Part shown: positions 1 through 9,297 of the stretch, in pieces | How the letters are laid out: the number at the start of each line of letters is the position of its first letter | How positions within the stretch are numbered: position 1 is the first letter of the stretch | Notes under the pieces: model-generated | Database searches by the model: none | What the model was told of the DNA's origin: nothing | Seen by the model: the letters and a program-made list of their open reading frames with translations, nothing else | Translations under genes and position numbers: made by a program | NCBI GenBank assembly: GCA_025056175.1 | Contig: JANWWK010000043.1 | Location: 1-64,000 of the forward strand | Reading direction: 5' to 3' | DNA: 64,000 nucleotides | Source of the DNA: Anaerolineales bacterium | GTDB taxonomy: Bacteria > Chloroflexota > Anaerolineae > Anaerolineales > Villigracilaceae

Positions 1-123
1 AAAACCGAAACCGTCAATTCTGTCATCAAGCGCAAGTTTGGCGATACCATCCGCTCTCGAAAAACTCATTTGCAGAACCGCGAGCCCATCATTAAAGGCC
101 TGGTCTACAACATTCATCGCTAA
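1..123 (+). CDS. Transposase, C-terminal fragment (cut by window edge)
   Basis: Frame 1 is open from the first base to a TAA at 121-123 and encodes 40 residues. The segment contains a Glu followed by SVIKRKFGD, then SRKTHLQNREP and a final GLVYNIHR. This is the usual ending of DDE transposases of the IS4/IS5 type, where the last catalytic Glu lies just before a K/R-rich helix. The start and the other catalytic residues lie outside the window, so it is not possible to say whether the full gene is intact. The family assignment rests on a short stretch. Confidence 0.6.
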   Translation, partial: KTETVNSVIKRKFGDTIRSRKTHLQNREPIIKGLVYNIHR

Positions 124-133
124 CTCACTCTAT

Positions 134-147
134 CTTTGCAACAGAGC
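134..147. repeat. Possible right inverted-repeat end of the IS element
   Basis: CTTTGCAACAGAGC lies 10 bp after the transposase stop. Read on the other strand it starts GCTCTGTTGCAAAG, which resembles the ends of several IS families. The matching left end is outside the window, so this is inference only. Confidence 0.3.
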
Positions 148-379
148 ACTTTTGAAAAACCAAAAGTCCTTTCCTCCAAATCATACTTCATAAAAAAATT
201 CTAAATTCTCCCTCCTCAATTTTCAAACAAAACCCCTCTTTTCAAATTAAAAATTCCAAAAACCATTCATCAAGAATTTAAAATTTCAAAGGGAGAAGCC
301 CGCGCAAAATGGGGTGAGGCAGGCTGGATAATTACTTTTCGCACGCCAAACGATACAAACCGTTCGGGGCGCATCGAAA
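148..379. other. AT-rich intergenic stretch without a recognisable gene
   Basis: The stretch is strongly A/T-biased with runs of AAA and TTT (for example around 180-290), unlike the GC-rich genes around it. No open frame with a ribosome-binding site and no clear hairpin was seen. It separates the IS remnant from the MOSC gene, whose stop is at 380. Confidence 0.6.
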
Positions 380-1021
380 TCATGACAAATTCTTCAACTG
401 TTCCTCTTTCTTTTTCTTTACCCGAAACGCAAGCGGCGCAGACAAAAACCGGCGAATGGCGGCTTCGCTTAAATCTGGCTCGTAGTAATCGCGCATGACC
501 TCAAGCAGGCTGACCGTTGGTTCGCTGTAGTGTTCCAACCGAACCATCTGGCCGGTTTCGATGACACCCTCGCGCAAAACGCGGCAATAGGCGCCGGGGC
601 GCTCTGCGTCTCGAAACAGTTTGACAAATTCCGGCAAATTCATGCGCCCGGCCAGTGTGCCGCACGGAATGCGCGGCGCAGTGACCTGCAGAACCACCTC
701 GCCAATCTGCAGGGCATCCCCAATGGCCAGATGCGCGCATGCCAGCCCGGCGATGGTCAGGTTTTCACCAAAGAGACCGGGCTGCATATCCCGTCCCAGT
801 TTTTCTTGCCACCACAGATAATCCATCCAACCATACACGTAAATCGCCTGGTCAGCGCCGCCGTGATGCTTGCGGTCACCGATGAAATCGCCGGGCAATC
901 CTTGCCAGGTGACCTGCACCGGGCCGTTGACCGGTTGCTTGAAGATGCCTGTTTGCTCTGTCTTGCCAGGGCGCACGAGCGTCTGCTCTTTGCCGATATT
1001 GATACTCATCAAGTTCATCAT
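380..1021 (-). CDS. MOSC domain protein, YiiM-like
   Basis: The product is about 213 aa. MOSC domains bind a sulfur carrier or molybdenum cofactor and often take part in reduction or detoxification; YiiM-type proteins carry an extra small three-helix domain at the C-terminus. The sequence shows the MOSC signature GDRKHHGG near residue 50, PGLFGENLT near 80, a single Cys in RIPCGTL near 118 (the position of the conserved sulfur-ligating Cys) and a helical tail (SLLEVMRDYY...SEAAIRRFL). The frame stays open upstream, but the ATG at 1021 is chosen because GAGG lies 5 bp before it; a second ATG at 1018 is equally possible. It stands alone, divergent from groES. The exact substrate cannot be told. 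Confidence 0.8.
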   Translation of the reverse strand: MMNLMSINIGKEQTLVRPGKTEQTGIFKQPVNGPVQVTWQGLPGDFIGDRKHHGGADQAIYVYGWMDYLWWQEKLGRDMQPGLFGENLTIAGLACAHLAIGDALQIGEVVLQVTAPRIPCGTLAGRMNLPEFVKLFRDAERPGAYCRVLREGVIETGQMVRLEHYSEPTVSLLEVMRDYYEPDLSEAAIRRFLSAPLAFRVKKKKEEQLKNLS

Positions 1022-1117
1022 TGTTTCCTCGCTGTACCTGGCGTAATTGTACTCCAGATGCCGAACCGGGCGCGCCGCGTCAAACATCAGAGAAATATAA
1101 GAATTCATTAATCCCTC

Positions 1118-1146
1118 TTGACGCCTTTGTATCCCGCGAGTATCAT
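1118..1146 (+). promoter_or_regulatory. groESL promoter
   Basis: TTGACG (1118-1123) and TATCAT (1141-1146) are separated by exactly 17 bp. Predicted transcription starts at about 1153, inside the CIRCE operator, so HrcA bound there would block initiation. Both hexamers match the housekeeping sigma consensus at 5 of 6 positions. Confidence 0.75.
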
Positions 1147-1150
1147 ACCG

Positions 1151-1177
1151 TTAGCACTCGAACAATTTGAGTGCTAA
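1151..1177 (+). promoter_or_regulatory. CIRCE operator (HrcA binding site)
   Basis: TTAGCACTC, nine bases, then GAGTGCTAA: a perfect match to the CIRCE inverted repeat. CIRCE is the binding site of the heat-shock repressor HrcA and normally precedes groESL or dnaK operons. It overlaps the predicted start of transcription and lies 49 bp before the groES start codon. Confidence 0.97.
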
Positions 1178-1226
1178 AATTCTGCCCATTGGCCAACCCA
1201 AAAATCAATTTTCGGAGGTGTGTTAT

Positions 1227-1526
1227 ATGGCTCTTTCCATCAAACCCCTCGGCGACCGCGTGGTGGTCGAACCCATCGAGCAGGAAGAAGTGACTGCCGG
1301 TGGCATCGTCCTGCCCGATACCGCCAAGGAAAAACCCCAGCAAGGCACAGTCATCGCGGCAGGCCCGGGCGCGCGCGATGAAGACGGCGACCGGATTCCA
1401 ATGGATGTGAAAGTGGGTGACCGCGTTCTGTTCGCCAAATACGCTGGCACCGAACTCAAAATGGACGGCAAGAAAGTCCTGATTCTGCGCGAGTCCGATA
1501 TTCTCGGTATCATCGAAAGCAAATAA
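1227..1526 (+). CDS. groES: Co-chaperonin GroES
   Basis: A 99-aa product of the normal GroES size. GroES caps the GroEL barrel and closes the folding chamber in the cytoplasm. Recognisable segments are [12 protein letters not shown] at the N-terminus, the mobile-loop region [20 protein letters not shown] (about 20-40), [14 protein letters not shown] and the C-terminal [11 protein letters not shown]. The frame is open further upstream, but the ATG at 1227 follows a strong GGAGG with good spacing and matches the family start. It lies behind a CIRCE operator and 20 bp ahead of groEL, so the two form the usual heat-shock operon. Confidence 0.98.
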   Translation: MALSIKPLGDRVVVEPIEQEEVTAGGIVLPDTAKEKPQQGTVIAAGPGARDEDGDRIPMDVKVGDRVLFAKYAGTELKMDGKKVLILRESDILGIIESK

Positions 1527-1546
1527 TCTGCGAGAGGTAAAAAACT

Positions 1547-3178
1547 ATGGCTGCTAAACAACTGGTCTTTACGGAAGAAGCCCGCGCCAAACTCAAGAAC
1601 GGCATGGATATTGTCGCCAACGCGGTTGCGACCACCCTCGGCCCCAAGGGGCGCAACGTCGCCATTGACCGCAAATTTGGCTCGCCCACCATTACCCATG
1701 ATGGCGTTTCAGTGGCGAAGGAAATTGAACTCTCCGACCCGTTCGAGAACATGGGTGCGCAACTGCTCAAAGAAGCTGCCTCCAAGACCAATGACATTGC
1801 CGGCGATGGTACCACCACCAGCACTGTGCTGGCGCACGCTATCGTCACTGAAGGTCTGAAGGCACTCGCTGCCGGTTACAATGCCATGATGCTCAAGCGC
1901 GGCATCGAACGCGCCACCGATGCGGTTGTGGAAGCGCTCCGCAAAGGCGCCGTCAGCATCAACACCAAAGAAGAAATTGCCTCGGTTGCCACCAACTCTG
2001 CTGCTGACCCCGAAATCGGCAACCTGATTGCAGATGTGATGGACAAGGTCGGTAAAGACGGCGTCATCACCGTCGAAGAGAGCAAATCGCTCCAGTTTGA
2101 GACCGAATATGTGGAAGGGATGCAGTTCGACCGCGGCTACATCTCGCCCTACTTCGTCACCGACCCCGAACACATGGAAGCGGTCATCAACGAGCCGTAT
2201 ATCCTCATCAACGAAAAGAAGATTTCTGCTGCTGCTGACATCGTTCCCATTCTGGAAAAACTCGTCCAAATCGGCAAACGTGACCTGGTCATCATCGCCG
2301 AAGATGTGGATGGCGAAGCCCTGGCGACTCTGGTGCTGAACAAACTGCGCGGCATGTTGAACGTGCTGGCCGTCAAAGCCCCCGGTTTCGGTGACCGCCG
2401 CAAAGCCATGCTCCAGGATATTGCCATCCTGACGGGTGGTACCGTCATCAGCGAAGAAACCGGCCGCAAACTTGAAACTGCCACCATCGCTGACCTGGGC
2501 CGCGCCGACAAAGTCACCGCCGACAAAGACAACACCACCATCGTGGGCGGCAAAGGCGATGAAAAACTCATCAAAGCCCGCGTCGAGCAGATTCGCGTCG
2601 AAATCGAAAAAAGCACCAGCGATTATGACCGCGAGAAACTGCAAGAGCGCGTTGCCAAACTGGCCGGCGGCGTGGCGATTATCCGCGTGGGTGCTGCCAC
2701 CGAAACCGAACTCAAAGAAAAGAAGCACCGCGTCGAAGACGCGCTCTCTGCCGCGCGCGCCGCTGTGGAAGAGGGCATCGTGGCCGGTGGTGAAATCTCC
2801 CTCATCAATGCTGCCAGCGCGCTGGATAGCCTGAAGCCCGAAAACGATGATGAGCGCGTTGCCATCAACATCGTCCGCAAAGCCCTCGAAGCCCCCATCC
2901 GCAAACTGGCCGCCAACGCCGGGCAGGATGGTTCGGTCATCATTGATGGCGTTCGCCGCGAAGCCGCTGCCAAAAATAACAAGAATATCGGCTACAACGT
3001 CCTGACCGGGGAATATACCGACATGATTCAGGCCGGTATCATTGACCCGCTCAAGGTCGTGCGTGGTGCGCTTGAGAACGCCGCTTCGATTGCCGCCATG
3101 ATTCTGACCACCGAAGTCCTGATTACCGACATGCCGGAGAAGGAAAAACCCGCCACTCCGCCCATGCCGGAATACTAA
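1547..3178 (+). CDS. groEL: Chaperonin GroEL (60 kDa)
   Basis: 543 aa, full length for the family. GroEL forms double heptameric rings that fold proteins with ATP and GroES. Hallmarks are TLGPKGRNV (about 29-37), the ATP-site [11 protein letters not shown] (about 85), the apical-domain segment [13 protein letters not shown] (about 275) and [15 protein letters not shown] (about 374). The C-terminus ends in a Pro/Lys/Glu-rich tail ([11 protein letters not shown]) in place of the Gly-Gly-Met repeats of enterobacterial GroEL, which is common outside Proteobacteria. It is the second gene of the CIRCE-controlled operon and is followed by a strong terminator. Confidence 0.99.
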   Translation: MAAKQLVFTEEARAKLKNGMDIVANAVATTLGPKGRNVAIDRKFGSPTITHDGVSVAKEIELSDPFENMGAQLLKEAASKTNDIAGDGTTTSTVLAHAIVTEGLKALAAGYNAMMLKRGIERATDAVVEALRKGAVSINTKEEIASVATNSAADPEIGNLIADVMDKVGKDGVITVEESKSLQFETEYVEGMQFDRGYISPYFVTDPEHMEAVINEPYILINEKKISAAADIVPILEKLVQIGKRDLVIIAEDVDGEALATLVLNKLRGMLNVLAVKAPGFGDRRKAMLQDIAILTGGTVISEETGRKLETATIADLGRADKVTADKDNTTIVGGKGDEKLIKARVEQIRVEIEKSTSDYDREKLQERVAKLAGGVAIIRVGAATETELKEKKHRVEDALSAARAAVEEGIVAGGEISLINAASALDSLKPENDDERVAINIVRKALEAPIRKLAANAGQDGSVIIDGVRREAAAKNNKNIGYNVLTGEYTDMIQAGIIDPLKVVRGALENAASIAAMILTTEVLITDMPEKEKPATPPMPEY

Positions 3179-3190
3179 ACCGCGCCTGAG

Positions 3191-3224
3191 ACACTCCCCC
3201 GTTCACGGGGGAGTGTTCTTTTTA
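3191..3224 (+). terminator. Rho-independent terminator of groESL
   Basis: A perfect 11-bp stem (ACACTCCCCCG / CGGGGGAGTGT, 3191-3201 and 3206-3216) with a TTCA loop is followed by TCTTTTTAT. It sits 12 bp after the groEL stop. Confidence 0.95.
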
Positions 3225-3253
3225 TGACGGGAAATCCGGTAAAATCTTGTCGT

Positions 3254-4186
3254 ATGGCAAGACCATTTCTGCTGATGCTTCTTTTTTTGTCTTTGCTGGT
3301 GGGGTGCATTTCTGCGCCCCTCTCGCCGCCTGTGGAAGCATCGTTTACCCCCTCCCAACCCGTTCATCCCTCCGCCAGCCCTGCTCTTGTGCGCCCCGTC
3401 AGGACGCCCACCGCCCTCCCCACGCCTTCTCAGAGCGTTCAGGAGCCCACGGCTCCGCCTGTCTTGCCTGCTTCTCCATCTCCACAGAGGTCGTTTCAAG
3501 GTCCGGACGAGGTGATTTGTCCGATTTTGTTGTATCATCGCATTACCATCCCTGCGGATGGCTCGGAATACTACGTGACGCCCGACGAATTTCGAGCGCA
3601 GATGTACGCTCTGAAAGAATGGGGCTACACCCCCATTCGGCCATCCGACCCGGTTCGTGCCATCACGCAAGGCGCAGAACTGCCCCTTCGCCCGGTCATC
3701 ATCAGTTTTGATGATGGGGATGAAACCGTTTATACGACAGCGTATCCTGTGATGCGCGAATTGGGGTTCATCGGCGTTAACTACCTGGTGGCGAACTATG
3801 TCAACACGCCCGGCTATATGACCACTGCCCAACTGCAGGAGCTGGCATCTGCCGGTTGGGAGGTGGGCAGCCACAGCGTCAGCCATGCCGATTTGACTCA
3901 GGCTCCTGATGTCCAGTTTCAGGTCATTCAATCCAGAAAAACTCTTGAAACGATGCTGGGCGTACCGGTACAAACCTTTGCCTATCCTTACGGGCAGGCG
4001 AACGAACGCATCTTGCGAACAGTGAGTAAACATTACCACGCGGCAATGGGGCTTGGCTCGTCTACCACCCAGCGCCGCCAAAACCTGTACTACCTGTGGC
4101 GGCGTCCCGTCAAACTGGGCTGGGATGTGAACACTTTTGGCTCATTTTTGCCGTGGAATACCCCGCCTGTCCCTTCTCAACCTTGA
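3254..4186 (+). CDS. Polysaccharide deacetylase lipoprotein (NodB domain)
   Basis: About 310 aa. The N-terminus is a lipoprotein signal (hydrophobic run ending LLVGC, Cys at about residue 17), followed by a Pro/Thr/Ser-rich linker to about residue 90 and then a NodB homology domain. The domain shows ILLYHRI, the metal/catalytic motif ISFDDGDE near 155, and the second motif SHSVSHADL near 215. Such enzymes remove acetyl groups from peptidoglycan or other surface polysaccharides outside the membrane; the substrate here is unknown. The frame is open upstream to 3224, but that would overlap the groEL terminator, so the ATG at 3254 is preferred. It has no ribosome-binding site. A TAAAAT box ends 8 bp before it, so the mRNA may be leaderless. 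Confidence 0.85.
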   Translation: MARPFLLMLLFLSLLVGCISAPLSPPVEASFTPSQPVHPSASPALVRPVRTPTALPTPSQSVQEPTAPPVLPASPSPQRSFQGPDEVICPILLYHRITIPADGSEYYVTPDEFRAQMYALKEWGYTPIRPSDPVRAITQGAELPLRPVIISFDDGDETVYTTAYPVMRELGFIGVNYLVANYVNTPGYMTTAQLQELASAGWEVGSHSVSHADLTQAPDVQFQVIQSRKTLETMLGVPVQTFAYPYGQANERILRTVSKHYHAAMGLGSSTTQRRQNLYYLWRRPVKLGWDVNTFGSFLPWNTPPVPSQP

Positions 4187-4245
4187 CATTGCCCCCGTTT
4201 TGGCGATAATTACCCCCAACAGGCGAGCCTTTCCAACGGCGTTGA

Positions 4246-4512
4246 CCGGGGAAAGTAGACTGGCGGCGGGTTGCCAGAGAAGCGCGGACATCCGGCTGAA
4301 ATCCGCGCTCAACCCCACCCGGTTGAAGTTCCCCCGTGAGCCGCTCTGGGGAACGCGGCGCAATTGCTGCCAGTAGTCAGAGCCGTTCTCCCTGCGTTAC
4401 CGGGGAAGCCGATGATGGTCGGCGTAAGTGGACGCCCTTGCGGGTCGTCAACTTGGGTGGTACCGCGAGACTCTCCCTCTCGTCCCAGGCCGGGCGGGAG
4501 GCTTTTTATTGG
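4246..4512 (+). ncRNA. T-box riboswitch, phenylalanine type, upstream of pheST
   Basis: The diagnostic T-box sequence GGGTGGTACCGCG is at 4455-4467. Its TGGT (4458-4461) can pair with the ACCA end of uncharged tRNA-Phe. At the 5' side, CGGGG (4247-4251) pairs with CCCCG (4332-4336) to close stem I; AGTA (4254-4257) and GAA (4325-4327) face each other in the specifier loop, and the next free triplet is TTC (4329-4331), a Phe codon. A G/C hairpin with several G-T pairs from about 4476 to 4502, followed by CTTTTTATT, is the terminator. Uncharged tRNA-Phe binding should favour the antiterminator and switch on the synthetase genes. T-boxes are best known in Firmicutes but also occur in Chloroflexota. 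Confidence 0.93.
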
Positions 4513-4577
4513 TGCCTGGCACGTTTTGGTATTTCCTGCCCCATCACCGCTTGCAAAATTTTAACTTCGGAGGTCCT

Positions 4578-5639
4578 ATGCTCGAAAAGCTGGCGCAAAT
4601 CGAAAAAGAAGCTTTGGAAGCGCTTTCTAAAATCGAAGAAGAGGCCGCGCTGGAGGCCTGGCGCGTGGCAAACATTGGCCGTTCTTCACCGGTCATGAAC
4701 GTGTTCAGTCAACTGGGCAGCCTGCCCAAAGAAGAGCGTCCGGCGGCAGGTCAGCGCGCCAACCAGGTGAAGACGGCCCTGGAAACAGCGTTTGCCGAAA
4801 AAAAAGAAGCGCTCAGGCAAGCCGCGCTGGCGCGTTCCCTGGCTTCCGAACGGCTGGATGTTACTCTGCCGGGACGTCCATTCCGGCGCGGCAGGCTGCA
4901 TCCGGCCACCCAAAATCTGCGGCGCATTCTCTCCATTCTGGGAGAAATGGGCTTCCAGGTCTATACGGCGCGCGATGTCGAAACCGACGAATATAATTTT
5001 CAGCTGCTCAATATCCCACCGCATCATCCGGCACGGGAAATGCAGGATACGTTCTACATTGAAACCGGTGAAACCGATGAGGCGCGGCGGCTGGTGCTGC
5101 GAACCCATACCTCGCCGGGGCAAATTCGTGCCATGCGCGAGTTTTCGGCTCAAAATCCACAGAATCCCCCTCCCATCCGCATTGCCCTGCCCGGCATGTG
5201 CTACCGTTTTGAGCAGATTACCGCCCGTTCCGAAGTGCAATTTCATCAAATTGAGGGGCTGGTGGTGGGGCAAAACATCACCTTTGCGGATTTGAAAGGC
5301 ACGCTTTCCGAGTTTGCGCGCCGCATGTTTGGGCGCAACGCCAGGACGCGCTTTCGTGCCGACCATTTCCCGTTCACCGAGCCAAGCGCCGAAATGGATG
5401 TGGAATGTTTTGTGTGCGGCGGCAAAGGATGTTCGGTGTGCAAAAAATCGGGCTGGCTCGAAATTCTGGGGTGCGGCATGGTGCATCCGGTCGTCTTGCA
5501 AAATGGCGGCTACGACCCGGCACGCTACACTGGCTTTGCCTTTGGCATGGGGCCAGAACGCCAGTTGATGCTCCGCCACAAAATTACCGACATTCGCTAC
5601 TTTTGGGGCAACGATGTTCGCTTTCTGGAGCAATTCTAG
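4578..5639 (+). CDS. pheS: Phenylalanyl-tRNA synthetase alpha subunit
   Basis: 353 aa. With PheT it forms the alpha2-beta2 enzyme that charges tRNA-Phe. It shows the N-terminal coiled coil (about 1-90), class II motif 1 and LPGRPFRRGRLHPATQ, motif 2 (MCYRFEQITARSEVQFHQIE at about 215) and motif 3 (GFAFGMGPERQLML near the end). CFVCGGKGCSVCKKSGW (about 275-290) is the Cys-rich loop found in many bacterial PheS proteins. The frame is open upstream into the T-box; the ATG at 4578 is chosen because GGAGG lies 5 bp ahead and the N-terminus then matches the family. It is controlled by the Phe T-box and followed 98 bp later by pheT. Confidence 0.97.
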   Translation: MLEKLAQIEKEALEALSKIEEEAALEAWRVANIGRSSPVMNVFSQLGSLPKEERPAAGQRANQVKTALETAFAEKKEALRQAALARSLASERLDVTLPGRPFRRGRLHPATQNLRRILSILGEMGFQVYTARDVETDEYNFQLLNIPPHHPAREMQDTFYIETGETDEARRLVLRTHTSPGQIRAMREFSAQNPQNPPPIRIALPGMCYRFEQITARSEVQFHQIEGLVVGQNITFADLKGTLSEFARRMFGRNARTRFRADHFPFTEPSAEMDVECFVCGGKGCSVCKKSGWLEILGCGMVHPVVLQNGGYDPARYTGFAFGMGPERQLMLRHKITDIRYFWGNDVRFLEQF

Positions 5640-5737
5640 CCAGACGAAACATGTGATTGCCGTTGGCAGCCATGCTATTCCTTTCTGTCATTTGTGGATA
5701 AAAACTCATTCTGGTCTCTTCATTTGAGGAAGAATTT

Positions 5738-8272
5738 ATGAAACTCCCCGTTTCGTGGCTTAAGGACTTCGTAGATGTTTCTGCGCTGGAAGTGGTCGAA
5801 ATTGCCCGCCTGCTGACGATGGCAGGGATGGAGGTAGAAGGCATCACGTTTGCCGGGTTGCCCCTTCCGGCGCGTGATGACCACGGTTTCAAAGTTTCGG
5901 GCCTGGCCTGGGACCGCGACAAAATTGTCGTCGCCGAAATTCGCGCCGTGAACCCCCATCCCAACGCTGACCGGCTGACCCTGTGCGATTTATTTGACGG
6001 CGAGCGCGAACACATTGTCCTGACCGGTGCGCCCAACCTGTATCCGTACAAAGGACGGGGCAAACTCGAAACACCGATTAAGGTGGCTTATGCCAGAGAA
6101 GGCGCGCAGATTTACGATGGTCATGCCGAAGGACAGGTGTTGACCACCCTCAAGCGTGCCAGAATTCGCGGCGTGGAATCCTACTCGATGGTCTGTTCCG
6201 AAAAGGAATTGGGCATCAGCGAGGAACACGAAGGCGTTATTTTTCTGGATGCCGATGCGCCTGTGGGCATGCCTTTGGCCGACTACATGGGTGACGCCAT
6301 TCTGGAAGTCAAAATCAACCCGAATATGGCGCGCAACGCCAACGTGTTGGGCATTGCGCGTGAAGTGGCGGCACTCACCGGGCGCGAGCTCAAAAAACCG
6401 AAGCACGCATTGCACTTCGTCGGTGAATCTATTGAAGGCAAAGTGCAAATCGAAATAGCAAATCCCGAACTCAATCCGCGTTTCATGCTGGCGCTTATTC
6501 GGGATGTGGAAATTAAGCCCAGCCCGTATTGGGTACAGCGTCGTTTGCGCGCTGCCGGCATGCGCCCCATCAACAACATCGTAGACGCCACCAATTACGC
6601 CATGCTCGAAATCGGCGAGCCGCTGCACGCGTTTGATTACGATGTGCTCGTGCGCCGCGCCAATGGCGGGCCGGTCGTCATCTCTACCCGCACCGCCCGT
6701 GCAGGAGAAACACTCACCACCCTGGATGGCGTGACGCGCACGTTGACCGAGATGAACGTCCTGGTGTGCGATTCGTCTGGGCCGCTCTCGCTGGCCGGGG
6801 TGATGGGCGGTGCTGAAAGTGAAGTGACTCCTCAGACGCGCAACGTCTTGCTCGAAGCCGCGGCTTGGAACTTCATCAACATTCGCCGCACGGCCAATCA
6901 GCATAACCTGCCTTCTGAAGCCTCGTTCCGCTTTTCGCGCGGGGTTCACCCTGCGCTGGCCGAAGAAGGTCTGAAGCGTTGCCTTCATTGGATGAGCGCC
7001 TGGAGTGGTGGACAAATTGCCCCCGGAATCGTGGATGCTTATCCTTTGCCGCCCCAACCGGCGATGGTGGAACTACGTGAGAGCGATATTCGCCGCGTGT
7101 TAGGAATCGAGATGCCCTTGCAAACGGCCAAAACGCTCCTGGAGCGGCTGGAATTTACCTGTGAACTGCAAGCGGACGACCGCTTGTCGGTCACGGCGCC
7201 TCCCTTCCGGTTAGACATTGGCGAAGGGCTGGTTGGTGTGGCTGATTTGATGGAAGAACTGGCACGGTTGTATGGCTATGATAACATCCCCGAAACGCGC
7301 ATCGCCGACCCGCTTCCGCCGCAGCGCGGTAACCCCTCGCTGGAAGCCGAAGAGCGTGTGCGTGACCTGCTGTCCACACTCGGATTACAGGAAGTCATCA
7401 CCCATCGGATGACCGCGCCCGAAATTGAAGCGAAGTTGCTCCCGCGTGGTGACAACCCGTCTCTGGCACGCCTGGAATATGTGCAGCTGGCCAATCCGAT
7501 TGCGCCAGAAAAGCGCGTTTTGCGCCGTTCGCTGCTCAGTTCTGTGTTGAACGTGCTGGAGCGCAACGCCCGCCTGCGTGAAACGCTGGCGTTCTTTGAG
7601 ATTGGCGCGGTGTATATCCCGCAACCAGGCGGGCTGCCGCTGGAACCACGCCGCCTGGCCATTGCTCTTTCGGGGCGTCGCTACGAACCGGCCTGGGATG
7701 TCAAAGTGGGCGTAAAACTCGATTTCTATGACCTTAAGGGGATTATCGAAGCCTTGATGGAGGCGCTGCATCTGGAGGTCACCTACGTCCTGGCTGAACA
7801 CCCTTCCTTCCACCCCGGAAAGTGCGCTTCGGTGTTGTGGAACGGTTCTCCCCTGGGCGTCTTTGGTGAATTGCATCCACAGGTGGCTGAAAACTATGAT
7901 TTTGTCGCCCCGGTCCAGGCGGCTGAGTTTGACCTGGAAGCGCTTCTTGCCGCTCTACCATCCGCTTATCCGGTCCGTGCGGTCAGTGAATATCCGCCAG
8001 TGCTGGAAGATATTGCTGTGATTGTGGATGAAGCCCTGCCTGCCGACCGCGTAGAAGCGTTGATTCGGCAAACCGGCGGCAAATTGCTGGCTTCGGTGCG
8101 TCTGTTCGATGTCTTTCGCGGCGAACAAATTGGCGCCGGCAAGAAAAGCCTGGCGTATGCGCTCACCTATCAGTCACTCGAAGGCACGCTGACCGATAAA
8201 GAAGCCGCCTCGATTCGCAACCGAATTATCCGGCGGCTGGAAAACGAACTTGGCGCAAAACTGCGCGGTTGA
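5738..8272 (+). CDS. pheT: Phenylalanyl-tRNA synthetase beta subunit
   Basis: 844 aa, slightly above the usual 800. Domains in order: N-terminal segment MKLPVSWLKDFVD, EMAP-type tRNA-binding domain (about 45-200), B3/B4 editing region (about 215-400, with MLEIGEPLHAFDYD and the site that removes mis-charged Tyr), B5 domain, a catalytic-like core (ADLMEELARLYGYDNIPET near 510), and the C-terminal ferredoxin-like anticodon-binding domain (SEYPPVLEDIAVIVDE near 750 to the end). GAGGAAG lies before the ATG. It partners PheS and is transcribed with it under the T-box. The stop lies only 6 bp ahead of the tsaD start, so the two are likely translationally coupled. Confidence 0.97.
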   Translation: MKLPVSWLKDFVDVSALEVVEIARLLTMAGMEVEGITFAGLPLPARDDHGFKVSGLAWDRDKIVVAEIRAVNPHPNADRLTLCDLFDGEREHIVLTGAPNLYPYKGRGKLETPIKVAYAREGAQIYDGHAEGQVLTTLKRARIRGVESYSMVCSEKELGISEEHEGVIFLDADAPVGMPLADYMGDAILEVKINPNMARNANVLGIAREVAALTGRELKKPKHALHFVGESIEGKVQIEIANPELNPRFMLALIRDVEIKPSPYWVQRRLRAAGMRPINNIVDATNYAMLEIGEPLHAFDYDVLVRRANGGPVVISTRTARAGETLTTLDGVTRTLTEMNVLVCDSSGPLSLAGVMGGAESEVTPQTRNVLLEAAAWNFINIRRTANQHNLPSEASFRFSRGVHPALAEEGLKRCLHWMSAWSGGQIAPGIVDAYPLPPQPAMVELRESDIRRVLGIEMPLQTAKTLLERLEFTCELQADDRLSVTAPPFRLDIGEGLVGVADLMEELARLYGYDNIPETRIADPLPPQRGNPSLEAEERVRDLLSTLGLQEVITHRMTAPEIEAKLLPRGDNPSLARLEYVQLANPIAPEKRVLRRSLLSSVLNVLERNARLRETLAFFEIGAVYIPQPGGLPLEPRRLAIALSGRRYEPAWDVKVGVKLDFYDLKGIIEALMEALHLEVTYVLAEHPSFHPGKCASVLWNGSPLGVFGELHPQVAENYDFVAPVQAAEFDLEALLAALPSAYPVRAVSEYPPVLEDIAVIVDEALPADRVEALIRQTGGKLLASVRLFDVFRGEQIGAGKKSLAYALTYQSLEGTLTDKEAASIRNRIIRRLENELGAKLRG

Positions 8273-8278
8273 TGGCCT

Positions 8279-9292
8279 GTGTATCTGCTTGCTCTTGAAA
8301 CCTCCTGCGATGAAACCGCCTGCGCCATTCTGAAGGATGGTCGTGCGCTGGTGACTTCGGTGGTGGCCTCGCAAATGGACATCCACGCCCGTTATGGCGG
8401 CGTGTTTCCCGAAGTGGCCTCACGCCAGCATGTTTTGAGCATCACGCCGGTCATTGCGCAGGCACTCTCGAACGCTGGAATCACCCTGAACGATGTCGAA
8501 GCCATCGCTGTTACGCGCGGACCAGGATTACCGGGTTCGCTGGTGGTGGGCTTGAATGCGGCCAAGGGGCTGGCGCTTGGGTTGGGCAAACCACTCATCG
8601 GTGTCAACCATCTGGAAGGACACATTTACTCGGCCTGGTTGTATGAGGCGGTAGAGCAAAATCCCCCGCCGGAGCCGCAATTTCCGCTCGTGGCGTTGCT
8701 CGTCTCCGGTGGGCATACCGAACTCAACCTGATGCGCGGGCATCTCGATTATCAGCGGTTGGGTGCGACCCTCGATGATGCCGCCGGCGAGGCCTTTGAC
8801 AAAGTTGCCCGCTTGTTGAAATTGCCCTATCCCGGCGGCCCAATGATTGAAAAAGAAGCCCGCAACGGCAACCCCGCTGCGTTCGATTTCCCCCGTGCCT
8901 GGCTGGAGGGAACGTACAACTTCTCGTTTAGCGGGTTGAAGACCGCCGTCCTGCGCGAAGTACGTCGTCTGGAGGCCGAAGGCCGCGTGCTTCCGGTGGC
9001 CGATTTGGCCGCCAGCTTTCAGGCCGCTGTCATCGAAGTTTTGTATGTTAAGACGATGCAGGCAGCCCGCCAGTATGGGGTTCGGGAAATTGTGGTGGGG
9101 GGAGGGGTCTCGGCCAATGCGGCGTTGCGCCAGGCCTTTTTGCGCCAGAATGAATTCAAGGTTCACATTCCGCCGCTCAAATACTGCACCGACAATGCCG
9201 CGATGGTGGCTGCCGCAGGGTATGCCCGCTTTCGGATGGGACAGGTTTCGGGGATGGAGATTGATGTGTTGCCGACCTGGCCACTTTCGTAA
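8279..9292 (+). CDS. tsaD: tRNA N6-threonylcarbamoyladenosine transferase TsaD
   Basis: 337 aa, normal length. TsaD transfers the threonylcarbamoyl group to A37 of tRNAs that read ANN codons, working with TsaB and TsaE. Hallmarks: LALETSCDET at the N-terminus, the metal-binding HLEGHIYSAW (about 111-120), VSGGHTEL (about 145), PGGPMIEKEA (about 185) and GGGVSANAALR (about 280), followed by the Asp-containing CTDNAAMVA. The start is GTG at 8279; no ATG is available in the conserved N-terminal region. It follows pheT by 6 bp and probably shares its transcript. The next gene converges on it. Confidence 0.97.
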   Translation: MYLLALETSCDETACAILKDGRALVTSVVASQMDIHARYGGVFPEVASRQHVLSITPVIAQALSNAGITLNDVEAIAVTRGPGLPGSLVVGLNAAKGLALGLGKPLIGVNHLEGHIYSAWLYEAVEQNPPPEPQFPLVALLVSGGHTELNLMRGHLDYQRLGATLDDAAGEAFDKVARLLKLPYPGGPMIEKEARNGNPAAFDFPRAWLEGTYNFSFSGLKTAVLREVRRLEAEGRVLPVADLAASFQAAVIEVLYVKTMQAARQYGVREIVVGGGVSANAALRQAFLRQNEFKVHIPPLKYCTDNAAMVAAAGYARFRMGQVSGMEIDVLPTWPLS

Positions 9293-9297
9293 GCGCT

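Noticed and set aside
3224-3253. Upstream ATG at 3224 as the start of the deacetylase lipoprotein
   Set aside because: It overlaps the T-run of the groEL terminator, and the extra ten residues would precede an otherwise normal lipoprotein signal.
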